Source: Akkermansia muciniphila (GTDB taxonomy: Bacteria > Verrucomicrobiota > Verrucomicrobiia > Limisphaerales > BJHT01). Taken from it: a stretch of DNA of 64,000 bases. The DNA is taken from the NCBI GenBank assembly GCA_945861535.1, contig CAMAUZ010000018.1, forward strand, positions 34,699-98,698. The letters are read 5' to 3'. A program made the position numbers and the translations under genes. Positions 17,434 to 26,435 of this stretch are shown piece by piece. Below the pieces are notes generated by a model. The model was not told where the DNA came from and searched no databases. It worked only from the letters and a program-made list of their open reading frames with translations. Every line of letters begins with the position of its first letter. The stretch's first letter is position 1.

Positions 17434-18807
17434 GTGAAACCCACAGCACTTACACTGCGCCCTCCCGCCCGCCGTCTGGCGCGGCGCGAGTTCCTCCGTG
17501 TCGGCGCGCTCGGCGGCCTCGGACTTTCCCTGCCGCAATTGCTCGCGGCGCGGACCGACGGCGTCACGTCCCGCGCCGATTCGTGCATCGTGATTTTCCT
17601 CAACGGTGGGCCGAGCCATCTCGACATGTGGGACATGAAGCCCGACGCGCCGTCGGGCATTCGCAGCCCGTTCGCGTCGCTTCCCACCACGGTACCGGGT
17701 GTTCACTTCTGCGAATATCTGCCGCGCCTCGCGAAGCAGATGCACCGTTGCACGCTCGTCCGCTCGATGAACCACAGCGTGAACAACTCGCACGCCGCCG
17801 CGGTGTACGCGGCCCTGACCGGCCACGATCGCGGCGAACAGGGCGGCGGCGCGAAGCCCACCGATCATCCGAACCTCGGCTCCGTGCTGGCCAAGCTGCG
17901 GCCCGCCGCGCCCGCCGCGTTTCCCTACGTGGCGCTGCCCTACCAGACCAAGGAAGGCGCGGGCGGCCCGCTCCAGCCGGGCTTTATCGGCGGCATCATC
18001 GGCGGGAACCATGATCCGTTCTGGGTGCTCGAGGATGCGAACGAGCCGAACTTCCGCGTGCGCAATCTGGCGTTGCCGGCGGAAGTCCCGCCGTCGCGCA
18101 TGGCCGGGCGCGGCGAACTGCTCGCGAATCTCGAACGCTCCTTCGAACTCCAGCAGGGCCGCGCCAGCCTCGCCTACGACGTGATGAGCGCCCACCAGCG
18201 CCGCGCCTTCGACATGCTCACCACCGACGCCGCGCAACGCGCCTTCCAGATCGACCGCGAGCCGGCCCGCGTGCGCGAATCCTACGGCCGCAACATTTAC
18301 GGCCAGAGCGTGCTGCTCGCGCGCCGGCTCATCGAGGCTGGCACGCGCGTCGTCACGATGTCCTGGGCGCCGGACGCCAACGCCACTTGGGACACGCACG
18401 GCGACAATTTCAACAAGCTGAAAAACACGCTGCTCCCGCAGTTCGATGCCGCCGCCAGCAGCCTCCTCACGGACCTCGCCGACCGCGGAATGCTCGACCG
18501 CACGCTCGTCGCCGTGCTCGGCGACTTCGGCCGCACGCCGCGCATCAATGCCAACGCGGGCCGCGACCATTGGAACTCCTGCTACTCGATCCTCCTCGCC
18601 GGCGGCGGGATCAAGGGCGGCCTCGTCTATGGCGCGAGCGACCGCACCGGCTCCGTCCCCGCCGAACGCCCCGTCTCGCCCGGCGACATCATCGCCACGC
18701 TCTACCACCTGCTCGGCGTGGACCCGCACATGAACATCTACGACGTGCTCGACCGCCCGCACCCGCTGGTGCCGACGGGGCATGTGCTGAATGAACTGAT
18801 CGGGTGA
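17434..18807 (+). CDS. DUF1501 family protein, Tat-exported
   Basis: DUF1501 proteins have an alkaline-phosphatase/sulfatase-like fold and are typical of Planctomycetota and Verrucomicrobiota. A twin-arginine signal is visible (ARREFLRVGALGGLGLSLPQLL). The family motifs follow: FLNGGPSHLDMWDMKPDAP, the middle TWDTHGDNF and GDFGRTPRINANAGRDHW near the C-terminus. I chose the GTG at 17434 because it puts the Tat motif at residues 13-16; the ATG at 17248 would add 62 residues of no clear nature. DUF1501 genes usually sit beside a DUF1549/DUF1553 cytochrome-like partner; none is here. The substrate is unknown. Confidence 0.85.
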   Translation: MKPTALTLRPPARRLARREFLRVGALGGLGLSLPQLLAARTDGVTSRADSCIVIFLNGGPSHLDMWDMKPDAPSGIRSPFASLPTTVPGVHFCEYLPRLAKQMHRCTLVRSMNHSVNNSHAAAVYAALTGHDRGEQGGGAKPTDHPNLGSVLAKLRPAAPAAFPYVALPYQTKEGAGGPLQPGFIGGIIGGNHDPFWVLEDANEPNFRVRNLALPAEVPPSRMAGRGELLANLERSFELQQGRASLAYDVMSAHQRRAFDMLTTDAAQRAFQIDREPARVRESYGRNIYGQSVLLARRLIEAGTRVVTMSWAPDANATWDTHGDNFNKLKNTLLPQFDAAASSLLTDLADRGMLDRTLVAVLGDFGRTPRINANAGRDHWNSCYSILLAGGGIKGGLVYGASDRTGSVPAERPVSPGDIIATLYHLLGVDPHMNIYDVLDRPHPLVPTGHVLNELIG

Positions 18808-18932
18808 AACCGGGTGTTTCCGTTTGAACCGTTATCGCTTCTTTCGCTTCCGCTTGGCGTGAAGAGCAGAGCCGCGGGTTGGAAACCGAGGCACCCCTTC
18901 GCTCATTCGCAACCGCCACGCCCGCACGTGTT

Positions 18933-19154
18933 TCACGCGCTCATCGCATAAATCGCGGGGCGATAACGCGGGAGGGGAATGGCCTTGCCGTGCAGCCGCG
19001 CCGTCTCCAGCCACGCCGCCTTTGCACGCAACGCTTCGTGAAGTGCCGCTTCCGGCGTCGCCCCAAACGCCGAGCATGATTTCAGGTCGGGAATGTCGGC
19101 GATGTAGCCGCCGTCCTCTTCGCTATAAAATACGTTGATGTGATAATCGCTCAT
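18933..19154 (-). CDS. hicB: HicB-like antitoxin
   Basis: A 73-residue protein with the partial RNase-H-like fold of HicB: INVFYSEEDGGYIADIPDLKSCSAFGATPEAALHEA. No C-terminal DNA-binding helix-turn-helix or RHH domain is present, so this is the short HicB type. It neutralises the HicA mRNA interferase. The start at 19154 lies 4 bases after the hicA stop, as expected for a hicA-hicB operon; earlier in-frame codons would run into hicA. Confidence 0.85.
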   Translation of the reverse strand: MSDYHINVFYSEEDGGYIADIPDLKSCSAFGATPEAALHEALRAKAAWLETARLHGKAIPLPRYRPAIYAMSA

Positions 19155-19158
19155 GGAT

Positions 19159-19410
19159 TCAGTCCTGCATGGTGAGATGGAATTCTTCAATGTCGCGCAA
19201 GAACTGGCGCACCTGATAGGCCTTCGCCTTGCCGCCGACATTCTGCAAGTTCAGCGGCCGATCCGCCAACGGATGTTCGTAAATGTGATGGCTGCCGCTG
19301 ACACGATCCAAACGGTAGCCGAATGCCTCCGCCAGACGGCACAACTCCTCAAAGCGAATGTTGTGCGCACCGGCCAGCACTTTATCCAAAAGCTTGCGTT
19401 TGCGGCTCAC
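19159..19410 (-). CDS. hicA: HicA-like mRNA interferase toxin
   Basis: HicA is a small double-stranded-RNA-binding-fold RNase that degrades mRNA. The 83-residue protein starts MSRKRKLLDKVLAG from a GTG codon at 19410. The catalytic His region RVSGSHHIYEHP matches the family G-S-H-x-x-[YF] motif, and the C-terminal part includes QVRQFLRDIEEF. The GTG overlaps the stop of the preceding 64-residue gene (GTGA), so the three genes are translationally coupled. Confidence 0.87.
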   Translation of the reverse strand: MSRKRKLLDKVLAGAHNIRFEELCRLAEAFGYRLDRVSGSHHIYEHPLADRPLNLQNVGGKAKAYQVRQFLRDIEEFHLTMQD

Positions 19411-19601
19411 AACTCTACCTCCACGACGATGATGCTGTCGCCGGCCAACACTCTCGCCATCGTTGCACCTGCCGTGCCGTTGCCCCACCTGTCGCGGTGA
19501 GCAACCATTTCGAGGGTGGACTGGTCTTTGCCGATGTCTTGCTTCATGCCCGTGTCCCAGACGATAGCCACACCGGCAGGCTCGCGCACATAAATATCCA
19601 C
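19407..19601 (-). CDS. Small protein heading the HicAB operon, unknown
   Basis: A 64-residue protein starting from GTG (MDIYVREPAGVAIVWDTG). It ends in IIVVEVEL and overlaps hicA by 4 bases. No domain was recognised. Two short beta-rich segments (DIYVREPAGVAIVWD and GDSIIVVEVEL) frame a charged middle. Its coupling to hicA suggests it belongs to the same functional unit, perhaps as a third component, but it could equally be an unrelated small gene. Start choice is uncertain because the GTG has no strong signal upstream. Confidence 0.6.
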   Translation of the reverse strand: MDIYVREPAGVAIVWDTGMKQDIGKDQSTLEMVAHRDRWGNGTAGATMARVLAGDSIIVVEVEL

Positions 19602-19705
19602 CGTCGTTTCCCGCTAGCGTCGGGGGCAGAAGTGGGCCGTGCGACTTCGTAGCTCGGCCTCAACAAAGGACTGCTTCACATCCGTCACCGTGCTGTAATC
19701 CACCC

Positions 19706-21484
19706 ATGAGCGAAACCACATATTCCGAACGCACGGATTCATTCGAGGAGAAGCTGCGCCTGCTCGAGGCGGCGTGGCGCAAGAAAGACTTCCGCCTCGC
19801 GCGGTCGCTGGCGCATTCGCTGCGGCACACGGCGATGCAGGCGCAGGCGGAGGAGGAGAGTCCGGGCCAACCGCTCGCGGCACCGGCGCGGTTCGCGGCG
19901 GTGGAGTCGCTGCCCGCGCCGTGGCGGGCGTGGGCAAAGGGTTGGAAATATTGCCGCGCGCTTCATCTCGACGAGACCCTGGGCATCGAACGGCCGCCGG
20001 AGCCGGTGGAGGTGCTGCTGAGTTTTCCGGCGGAGCAGGTGACGTCGCTGGCGCGCGAGGTCCGGGTCGCGCGGGTGGTGGATGGCGCGCTGCGGGAGGT
20101 TCCGTGTCAGGTGCATGGCGAGGTGCGGCGGGGGAAGGAGCGGCTGGCGAAGGTGCTGTTCATGGCGGGCGGCGCGATGCACCAGCGGCAGACGTTGCTC
20201 GTTTTTCACGGCAATCCCGAGGCGGAATTGCCGGCGTATCCGACGGACTTGGAGACACGCGGCGAGGGCTTCGCGCTGGATATCGAGAATGAGTTTTTCA
20301 AGGCGTCGCTCTCGCGGCAGATGGGGCAGCTCGAACGCATGGCGATCAAGCGCGGGTTCGGGCTGGAACTCTTCGCCGGCGGCGAGGGGCACGGCGAGCC
20401 GCCGGGCATTGACTGGGCGCACGATTACGCGGCGGCGGGCCATTTTCAGAAGCTGCGCGTCACGCTGTGGGAGAAATGTCCCGATTACGAAGTCGTGCGC
20501 GGGCCGCTCGCGACCATCGTGCGGCGCTGGGGCTTTCCGCACTCGCCGGTGCATCCGGTGTTCACGCCGAGCCGGCTGCATGTGGATGTCGAGTATCGCT
20601 TTTACGCGGGCCTGCCGTGGTTTCACAAGTCCGGCACCATGCGCGCGATCAAGGATTTCGAGGCCCCCGCGCTGCGCGATGACGAGTGGGTGTTCTCGGG
20701 CCAGCCGTTCACGGACATCGTGTGGCTGGGGCCGGACGGCAAGGTGCGCATCGGCGCGGTGGACGCGGCGCTGCGCGACAGCCTCTGGGGCGTCGGCTTC
20801 TTCAACAAAGAGAGCAAGGACGCGTTCGTCGCGTTCTTTCTGGAACACCGCGCCGAGGGTCTGCCGGAACTGAAACATTCGGCGTCGCCGACGCTCTACT
20901 CGCCCTCGCACGGGCACGTCTGGAGCCGGTATCCGCTGCCGGTGAAGCAGGTGCCGGCGGGCGCGGTGCTGCATCAAAAGAACGCCTACGTCGTGTCGCC
21001 GTTCACCGCGGCGACCGGCCCGCGGATGCTCGAAGAATTGCGCCATCGCCTCGTGCATCCGCTGCCCGTGTCCGCGGGCGACCTGCCGCCGGGCGCGGGT
21101 GCGCAGGAGTGTCCGGGCCGCCTCGCGCGCCCCGGCGAAGCGGGCGACAGCCCGGTCCCGAAGGCGGCGCTGTGGGACGCGTTGCGCGATTGCAAAGACG
21201 AGCAGTTCTACAATGCCGGCCTCAACGTGGTGGACCTCGGCCTGGTCCACGATCTCCGCGTGCGCGGCGACGTGGTGCATGTGCTGATGGCGATGCCGCA
21301 TCGCGGTCGTCCGCGCCTCGGGTATTTCGCCTTCGGTTCCGGCGGCAACTCGATGCCCGTGCAGCAGCGGCTGCTGAAGGTGCCCGGCGTGAAAAAAGTG
21401 ATCGTCGAGCAAACGTGGGAACCGGGCTGGAACTCGAACCGGCTGACGGAGGAAGGGCGGCGGAAGCTGGGTTTGGGCGCGTAG
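19706..21484 (+). CDS. Lyase-like protein fused to a DUF59/MIP18-type domain
   Basis: A 592-residue protein without a signal peptide. Residues about 90-470 look like the beta-sandwich/alpha-toroid part of a polysaccharide-lyase-related family (for example AREVRVARVVDGALREVPCQV, VDVEYRFYAGLPWFHKSGTM, WGVGFFNKESKDAFVAFF); this resembles the exo-rhamnogalacturonan-lyase-like (YetA-type) group, with low certainty. The last 100 residues (WDALRDCKDEQFYNAGLNVVDLGLVHDLRV) are a clear DUF59/MIP18 domain, as found in iron-sulfur cluster assembly proteins. The two parts do not normally occur together. Alternatively the N-terminal part is an unnamed domain. Confidence 0.75.
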   Translation: MSETTYSERTDSFEEKLRLLEAAWRKKDFRLARSLAHSLRHTAMQAQAEEESPGQPLAAPARFAAVESLPAPWRAWAKGWKYCRALHLDETLGIERPPEPVEVLLSFPAEQVTSLAREVRVARVVDGALREVPCQVHGEVRRGKERLAKVLFMAGGAMHQRQTLLVFHGNPEAELPAYPTDLETRGEGFALDIENEFFKASLSRQMGQLERMAIKRGFGLELFAGGEGHGEPPGIDWAHDYAAAGHFQKLRVTLWEKCPDYEVVRGPLATIVRRWGFPHSPVHPVFTPSRLHVDVEYRFYAGLPWFHKSGTMRAIKDFEAPALRDDEWVFSGQPFTDIVWLGPDGKVRIGAVDAALRDSLWGVGFFNKESKDAFVAFFLEHRAEGLPELKHSASPTLYSPSHGHVWSRYPLPVKQVPAGAVLHQKNAYVVSPFTAATGPRMLEELRHRLVHPLPVSAGDLPPGAGAQECPGRLARPGEAGDSPVPKAALWDALRDCKDEQFYNAGLNVVDLGLVHDLRVRGDVVHVLMAMPHRGRPRLGYFAFGSGGNSMPVQQRLLKVPGVKKVIVEQTWEPGWNSNRLTEEGRRKLGLGA

Positions 21485-21680
21485 CCGTAGCTACCGGGCG
21501 TTGCGAAAGTGCGTGGCGGGTGGCCCGACCGAGAAGCGGAAGCGGTCCGCAGGTTTGGGTTTGGGCCGGTTTCGTTTCTCACCGTTGCTCCGTCGCCACG
21601 GGCGGGGAGGTAAACCGGTCGCCAAACTTCAGCGCGAACCGCAGTGGTGTGGCTGCGCGGCGCGCCGGGGCAGAAACACG

Positions 21681-21708
21681 TTGCATGCCCGATGCCCGTA
21701 CGTAAACT
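21681..21708 (+). promoter_or_regulatory. Predicted promoter for the 164-residue conserved hypothetical gene
   Basis: TTGCAT at 21681-21686, a 16-base spacer and TAAACT at 21703-21708, 21 bases before the ATG at 21730. Confidence 0.4.
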
Positions 21709-21729
21709 CCGCCCCCTGATTTTCTGAGT

Positions 21730-22224
21730 ATGCTTACCTCACACGAACTTTTCGGTTTCATGTCGCCCGCGTTGTCCCACCAGATTCTGGAGGACGCCTA
21801 CACGGGCGAGCGGGAACTCTACAAGGCCACCCTCACGGCCGTCGCCAACGCCCGCAAACTGCGCCCGGTTTTCCTTGAGCGGCAGCCGCGTACCGAGCGC
21901 CACGTCACCATGGTGGCCGCCCTCGGCAAACCCGCCCAGGAACTCATCGCCGCCAATCTCATCCGCGGCTGGCTCCTCAAGAAACAGAACGCCGTCCTGT
22001 GCGATTTCCTCAACACCCTCGGCATCGTCCACAAGGAAGGCGCGGTTGAAGACCTCCCCGAGTCCATGGACGACGAGAAGCTCAAGGCGGGCGTGGACAA
22101 ATTGCTCACCAGCCATCCCAAGGAAACCGCCATCGTGTATCTCCACGCCTTCAACGGCATGAACGACCAGGCCTGGAAAAACCTCAACGAGCTGCTGCAG
22201 AACGACCCGCGGCTCCAGTTTTAA
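21730..22224 (+). CDS. Conserved hypothetical protein, helical
   Basis: A 164-residue soluble, mostly helical protein with no recognised domain. It starts MLTSHELFGFMSPALSHQILEDAY. Distinctive parts are RPVFLERQPRTERHVTMVAAL and YLHAFNGMNDQAWKNLNELL. Codon use is like its neighbours, and a predicted promoter lies just upstream, so it is very likely a real gene. It stands 107 bases before gnd on the same strand and may be co-transcribed. Function unknown. Confidence 0.75.
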   Translation: MLTSHELFGFMSPALSHQILEDAYTGERELYKATLTAVANARKLRPVFLERQPRTERHVTMVAALGKPAQELIAANLIRGWLLKKQNAVLCDFLNTLGIVHKEGAVEDLPESMDDEKLKAGVDKLLTSHPKETAIVYLHAFNGMNDQAWKNLNELLQNDPRLQF

Positions 22225-22331
22225 GTCGCGTCTCCGCGACTTCGGACCTTACCGCCCCCACTTTTCCTCCACCCGCGCGCGACTCATCTTCGCGCGCGTC
22301 TTTCCGCTAAAACCTGAACACGACAAACATC

Positions 22332-23801
22332 ATGGAACCTACCGGCGACATCGCATTGATCGGCCTGGCCGTCATGGGCCAGAACCTCATCCTCAACATG
22401 AACGACCATGGCTACACCGTGGTCGCTTACAACCGCACCACCGCCAAGGTGGATGAATTCCTCGCCAAGGAAGCCAAGGGCACCAAGGTGCTCGGCGCGC
22501 ATTCCATCGCGGAAATGGTGAGCAAACTCAAGCGCCCCCGCCGCGTGATGATGCTCGTCAAGGCCGGCAAGCCCGTGGACGAATTCATCGAGCAGCTCAT
22601 CCCGCACCTCGAAGCCGGCGACATCATCATCGACGGCGGCAACTCGCTCTTCGATGACACCGCGCGCCGCGTGAAACACTGCGAAAGCAAGGGCCTCCTC
22701 TACATCGGCACCGGCGTCTCCGGCGGTGAAGAAGGCGCGCGCCGCGGCCCTAGCATCATGCCCGGCGGCAGCCCCGCCGCCTGGCCGCATGTGAAGCAGA
22801 TTTTCCAATCCGTCTCCGCCAAGGTCGATGGCGGCGCACCCTGCTGCGACTGGGTCGGCGAAGGCGGCGCGGGCCATTACGTGAAGATGGTCCACAACGG
22901 CATCGAGTACGGCGACATGCAGCTCATCTGCGAAGCGTACAACATCATGAAGAACGGCCTCGGCATGAGCGCCGACGAGATGCACGCGGTCTTCACCGAG
23001 TGGAATCTGGGCGACCTCGACAGCTATCTCATCGAAATCAGCCGCGACATTCTCGGCAAGAAGGACACCGACGGCGCGCCGCTCGTGGACAAGATCCTCG
23101 ACACCGCCGGCCAGAAGGGCACGGGCAAATGGACCGTCATCAATTCCCAAGAACTCGGCATCCCCATCACGCTCATGGCCGAGGCCGTCTATGCGCGCTG
23201 CGTCTCCGCCCTCAAGGACGAGCGCGTCAAGGCCGCCCGCAAGCTCAAAGGCCCGCGTCCGACCATCGCGGCCGGCAGCAAGCCCGAAACGCGCAAGGCA
23301 TTCATCGAAGACATCAAGAGCGCCCTCTACGCCTCGAAAATCGTCAGCTACGCGCAGGGCTACATGCTCATGCGCGCCGCGGCGGCCGAGTACAAGTGGA
23401 ACCTCAACTACGGCGGCATCGCCCTCATGTGGCGCGGCGGCTGCATCATCCGCTCGCGCTTCCTCGGCAAGATCAAGGAGGCCTATGAAAGTAATCCCAA
23501 GCTCACCAATCTGATGCTTGACGACTACTTCCGCGCCGAGATCAAGAAGAGCCAGAAAGGCTGGCGCAACGTCGTCGCCACCGCCGCCAAGAAAGGCATC
23601 CCCGTCCCCGCCTTCAGCACCGCGCTGTCGTTCTTCGATCAGTATCGCAGCGCCGTCCTGCCGGCGAATCTGCTCCAGGCCCAGCGCGACTACTTCGGCG
23701 CGCACACCTACGAACGCGTGGACAAACCCCGCGGCGAATTCTTCCACACCAATTGGACCGGCCGCGGCGGCGACGTCTCGTCGAGCACGTATAACGTCTG
23801 A
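22332..23801 (+). CDS. gnd: 6-phosphogluconate dehydrogenase, decarboxylating
   Basis: Gnd oxidises and decarboxylates 6-phosphogluconate to ribulose 5-phosphate, making NADPH in the pentose phosphate pathway. The Rossmann start GLAVMGQNLILNMNDHG is at about residues 11-27. The substrate motif GTGVSGGEEGARRGPS is near 130-145, with the catalytic Lys in GAGHYVKMVHNGIEYGDMQ, and the family signature ILDTAGQKGTGKW lies around 255. The 489-residue length is the classical dimeric type. A strong terminator follows 30 bases after the stop. Confidence 0.97.
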   Translation: MEPTGDIALIGLAVMGQNLILNMNDHGYTVVAYNRTTAKVDEFLAKEAKGTKVLGAHSIAEMVSKLKRPRRVMMLVKAGKPVDEFIEQLIPHLEAGDIIIDGGNSLFDDTARRVKHCESKGLLYIGTGVSGGEEGARRGPSIMPGGSPAAWPHVKQIFQSVSAKVDGGAPCCDWVGEGGAGHYVKMVHNGIEYGDMQLICEAYNIMKNGLGMSADEMHAVFTEWNLGDLDSYLIEISRDILGKKDTDGAPLVDKILDTAGQKGTGKWTVINSQELGIPITLMAEAVYARCVSALKDERVKAARKLKGPRPTIAAGSKPETRKAFIEDIKSALYASKIVSYAQGYMLMRAAAAEYKWNLNYGGIALMWRGGCIIRSRFLGKIKEAYESNPKLTNLMLDDYFRAEIKKSQKGWRNVVATAAKKGIPVPAFSTALSFFDQYRSAVLPANLLQAQRDYFGAHTYERVDKPRGEFFHTNWTGRGGDVSSSTYNV

Positions 23802-23831
23802 CGTCTGATCCAACTTGTTCCCGTTGCTCAC

Positions 23832-23863
23832 GCCCGGCAGCCGCCCGCTGCCGGGCTTTTTTT
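23832..23863 (+). terminator. Rho-independent terminator after gnd
   Basis: A perfect 10-bp stem (GCCCGGCAGC at 23832-23841 with GCTGCCGGGC at 23847-23856), a 5-base loop and seven T residues. Confidence 0.93.
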
Positions 23864-23986
23864 CACCCCCCGCCACCGGCGCATCGTAGCCGCCGACGTG
23901 AGGAGGCGGACGATTCGCTGCGACGCCCAATCCGCCTCGTCACCTCGGCTGCTACCCATGCGCACCGGCTCGGAATGCCGTTCGTC

Positions 23987-24052
23987 GGAGCGCGGCGTTC
24001 ACGCCGCGGAAGTATCCGCTTGGAACAGCGACCGACGGTAAATCCAGCGCTC
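23987..24052. repeat. Family F repeat with decayed partner
   Basis: The left unit GGAGCGCGGCGTTCACGCCGC (from 23987) is a close copy of units at 47125 and 63411. The expected reverse partner is reduced to CCAGCGCTCC at 24043-24052. The element is in the 347-base gap between gnd and the desaturase gene, which otherwise contains the gnd terminator and a possible desaturase promoter (TTGCAC at 24117, TAACCA at 24141). Confidence 0.65.
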
Positions 24053-24148
24053 CCTTGGGGCAGCACGCGGATGTGCCCGCGCCCGGAAAAATTTTACGTT
24101 GCCACCGCCACCGCCGTTGCACACTTTCACCGCCCGGAAATAACCAAC

Positions 24149-25153
24149 GTGTCCACCAACCCCAACACCCGACCCGCGCCGCGCCCGCATCCAGCAACCG
24201 CGCTCATCCGCTGGTTCGACTCTGACTTCGGCTGCGAAGACGTCGCCCGCCTGCGCGAGAAACCCGACCGCATTGAATGGCTGCGCTGCATTCCCTTTGT
24301 CATCCTCCACCTCGGCTGCCTCGGCGTGCTGGTGTACGGCTGGAGCTGGATTGCCGTCATCGGGGCCGTCGCCTTCTACTTTGTGCGGATGTTCGCCATC
24401 ACCGGCTTCTATCACCGCTACTTTTCGCATCGCACCTTTCAGACCTCGCGCCCGGTCCAGTTTCTGTTCGGCTTAATCGGTGCGTCCGCCGTGCAACGCG
24501 GTCCCCTCTGGTGGGCGGCCCACCATCGGCACCATCACCAGCACTCGGACGAGGAGCCGGATGCCCATTCGCCCCGGCAGCACGGCTTCTGGTGGTCGCA
24601 CATCGGCTGGATCACCAGCGCGCGCAATTTCCCCACCGATTACCACCGCGTGAAGGACTTCGCCAAATATCCCGAACTCGTCTTCCTCAACCGCTTCGAC
24701 GCCCTCGTGCCGCTCCTCATCGGCGTGGTGTTCTACGGCGTCGGCGCGTGGCTCGGGCACGCGCATCCCGGCCTCGGCACCTCCGGCGGACAGCTCGTCG
24801 TCTGGGGCTTCATCAGCACCGTCGTCCTCTTCCACTGCACCTGCTCCATCAACTCCCTCGCGCACGTCTTCGGCCGCCAGCGCTTCCCGACCGGCGACGA
24901 CAGCCGCAACAGCCTCCTGCTCGCCCTCCTCACGCTCGGCGAAGGCTGGCACAACAACCACCACCACTACATGCACTCCACGCGCCAGGGCTTCTACTGG
25001 TGGGAAATTGACCTCACCTACTACGGCCTCAAGGCCCTCTCGTGGACGGGACTGATATGGAACCTAAGGCCGGTGCCGGCGGAGGTGATGAAGGAAGGGA
25101 AGTGCCCAATCCGCGCATCGCTACGAACCGAGTGTGAAGCGAAGAATGGATGA
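24149..25153 (+). CDS. Fatty-acid desaturase, acyl-CoA delta-9 (stearoyl-CoA) type
   Basis: A membrane di-iron desaturase that inserts a double bond into acyl chains. All three His boxes are present: HRYFSH, HHRHHHQHSDEEPD and WHNNHHHYMH. Hydrophobic segments before and between the boxes (IPFVILHLGCLGVLVYGW, ALVPLLIGVVFYGVGAWL, VVWGFISTVVLF) fit four transmembrane helices. I chose the GTG at 24149 (334 residues); the frame stays open further upstream through a repeat element, which is unlikely to be coding. The lipid-modification cluster lies 2 kb downstream, so desaturated chains could be substrates of the cyclopropane-type methyltransferases there. Confidence 0.9.
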   Translation: MSTNPNTRPAPRPHPATALIRWFDSDFGCEDVARLREKPDRIEWLRCIPFVILHLGCLGVLVYGWSWIAVIGAVAFYFVRMFAITGFYHRYFSHRTFQTSRPVQFLFGLIGASAVQRGPLWWAAHHRHHHQHSDEEPDAHSPRQHGFWWSHIGWITSARNFPTDYHRVKDFAKYPELVFLNRFDALVPLLIGVVFYGVGAWLGHAHPGLGTSGGQLVVWGFISTVVLFHCTCSINSLAHVFGRQRFPTGDDSRNSLLLALLTLGEGWHNNHHHYMHSTRQGFYWWEIDLTYYGLKALSWTGLIWNLRPVPAEVMKEGKCPIRASLRTECEAKNG

Positions 25154-25192
25154 ATCTGTACCAGCGAAATAGTCTCTCAACCGACCCATATC

Positions 25193-25981
25193 ATGGCCAT
25201 ACCACGTCACCTTTCCCACACTCCAATTACTGAGGCGGTCATCGACTTTAGGGTCCGCACTTCACCCGAACTCGACGCCAAGGCGTTCGCGAATATCACT
25301 GAAGCTGTGGGCGCAAACTATGGTCCGCCGAAGGATGTCAGCTTGTTGGAGTTTGGCGTGCGACATTCCCCTGGAAAACAGCCTGAAAGCCGCCAATTCG
25401 ATCATGGCCCGATCGGCTCCCGTTATGTGTCTCTCGACGGGAAGCAAATCGCTCAGTTTCGCAAAACCGGCTTCACATTCAGCCGATTAGCGCCCTACAC
25501 CCGCTGGGAAGATATGTTTGCCGAAGCAGGTCGGCTTTACCGGATTTACGTGCAAACGGCGCAACCTGAAGAAGTCACTCGGATTGCGGTGCGCTTCATT
25601 AACCGTTTGGCGTTGCCAGAACAAGAGGTCGGCGATTTTAGTCCCTTTCTCACCGCTGTGCCACCGTTTCCCAAAGACATTCCCGCAGTCTTGACCGGAT
25701 TTCTGACTCGGGTGCAGGTGCGGGATCCGCAAACCATGATTTCCGGCACCGTTACCCAAACCATTCAACAGGGCAGTCACGAACCTGGCAAAATCCCCGT
25801 GATTCTTGATCTTGACATCTACGAAGCGGGCAGCAAATCGCCCGATCCGGGAGTGGTCCTACCCCGGTTTGAAGCTTTACGCGTGCTGAAAAACCGATAT
25901 TTTTTTGCCAGCATTACTGAAGCAACTGCTGATCTTTATACGCGTGAATACAACCCTAATCTTCGGCCACTCGACGTTTGA
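25193..25981 (+). CDS. TIGR04255 family protein
   Basis: A 262-residue protein that matches the sporadically distributed TIGR04255 family: the start LSHTPITEAVIDFRV, the central RIAVRFINRLALP and the C-terminal LRVLKNRYFFASITEATADLY. The family function is unknown. Base composition is visibly lower in GC than the neighbouring genes, and the gene is followed by two more genes of the same character with overlaps, so the three look like an imported cassette. The start MAIPRHLSHTP at 25193 fits the family. Confidence 0.75.
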   Translation: MAIPRHLSHTPITEAVIDFRVRTSPELDAKAFANITEAVGANYGPPKDVSLLEFGVRHSPGKQPESRQFDHGPIGSRYVSLDGKQIAQFRKTGFTFSRLAPYTRWEDMFAEAGRLYRIYVQTAQPEEVTRIAVRFINRLALPEQEVGDFSPFLTAVPPFPKDIPAVLTGFLTRVQVRDPQTMISGTVTQTIQQGSHEPGKIPVILDLDIYEAGSKSPDPGVVLPRFEALRVLKNRYFFASITEATADLYTREYNPNLRPLDV

Positions 25982-26435
25982 CGCTGGCTTCTCAACCAGC
26001 CCGGGAACCAGTACCGAAGCCGACAACCTGTTAGAAACCTTGCGAGACTTTGCCACCGACTTCGAGCAAGCTGAAAGTCTGCATGGCCAGCCAGTCCGTG
26101 AACTCCAAGACACGTTCTTGGATTGCAGGGATGGCAATTGGGATGGTTATGAAGCCCTTCCGGTTACGGATGACACATTCTTGCGTGCGCAGGCTTTTTT
26201 GGAGCAAGTCCTGCCGCAATTTTCTGCGCCAACTGCCAGTGCGACCCCGAGTGGTAACCTGACACTTGAATGGTTCACCTCGCCCAAGCGGCGTTTTCTC
26301 GTGAGCATAGGAGAAGACGAGCGAATTGCCTTCGCAGGTATTTTTGGTTCCAATCCGATACATGGAACCACCGTGTTCACGGGAGATGTGCCGCCGGAAA
26401 TCGTGCATCATCTTAAGCGTCTATTCTTTCTGTGA
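25944..26435 (+). CDS. Second gene of the TIGR04255 cassette, unknown
   Basis: A 163-residue soluble protein. I chose the GTG at 25944, which overlaps the upstream gene by 38 bases; an in-frame ATG at 25905 would overlap by 77. Distinctive parts are FLDCRDGNWDGYEALPVTDDTF and LEWFTSPKRRFLVSIGEDERIAFAGIFG, with WDGYxA-like sequence that recurs in small proteins of unknown function found next to plasmid- or phage-borne genes. No catalytic motif was recognised. Lower GC than the surrounding chromosome. Confidence 0.65.
   Translation: MNTTLIFGHSTFDAGFSTSPGTSTEADNLLETLRDFATDFEQAESLHGQPVRELQDTFLDCRDGNWDGYEALPVTDDTFLRAQAFLEQVLPQFSAPTASATPSGNLTLEWFTSPKRRFLVSIGEDERIAFAGIFGSNPIHGTTVFTGDVPPEIVHHLKRLFFL

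Noticed and set aside
22284..23930. A 548-codon open frame on the minus strand opposite gnd
   Set aside because: It is a shadow of gnd caused by high GC; its product is low-complexity and matches no family, while the + strand carries all Gnd motifs.
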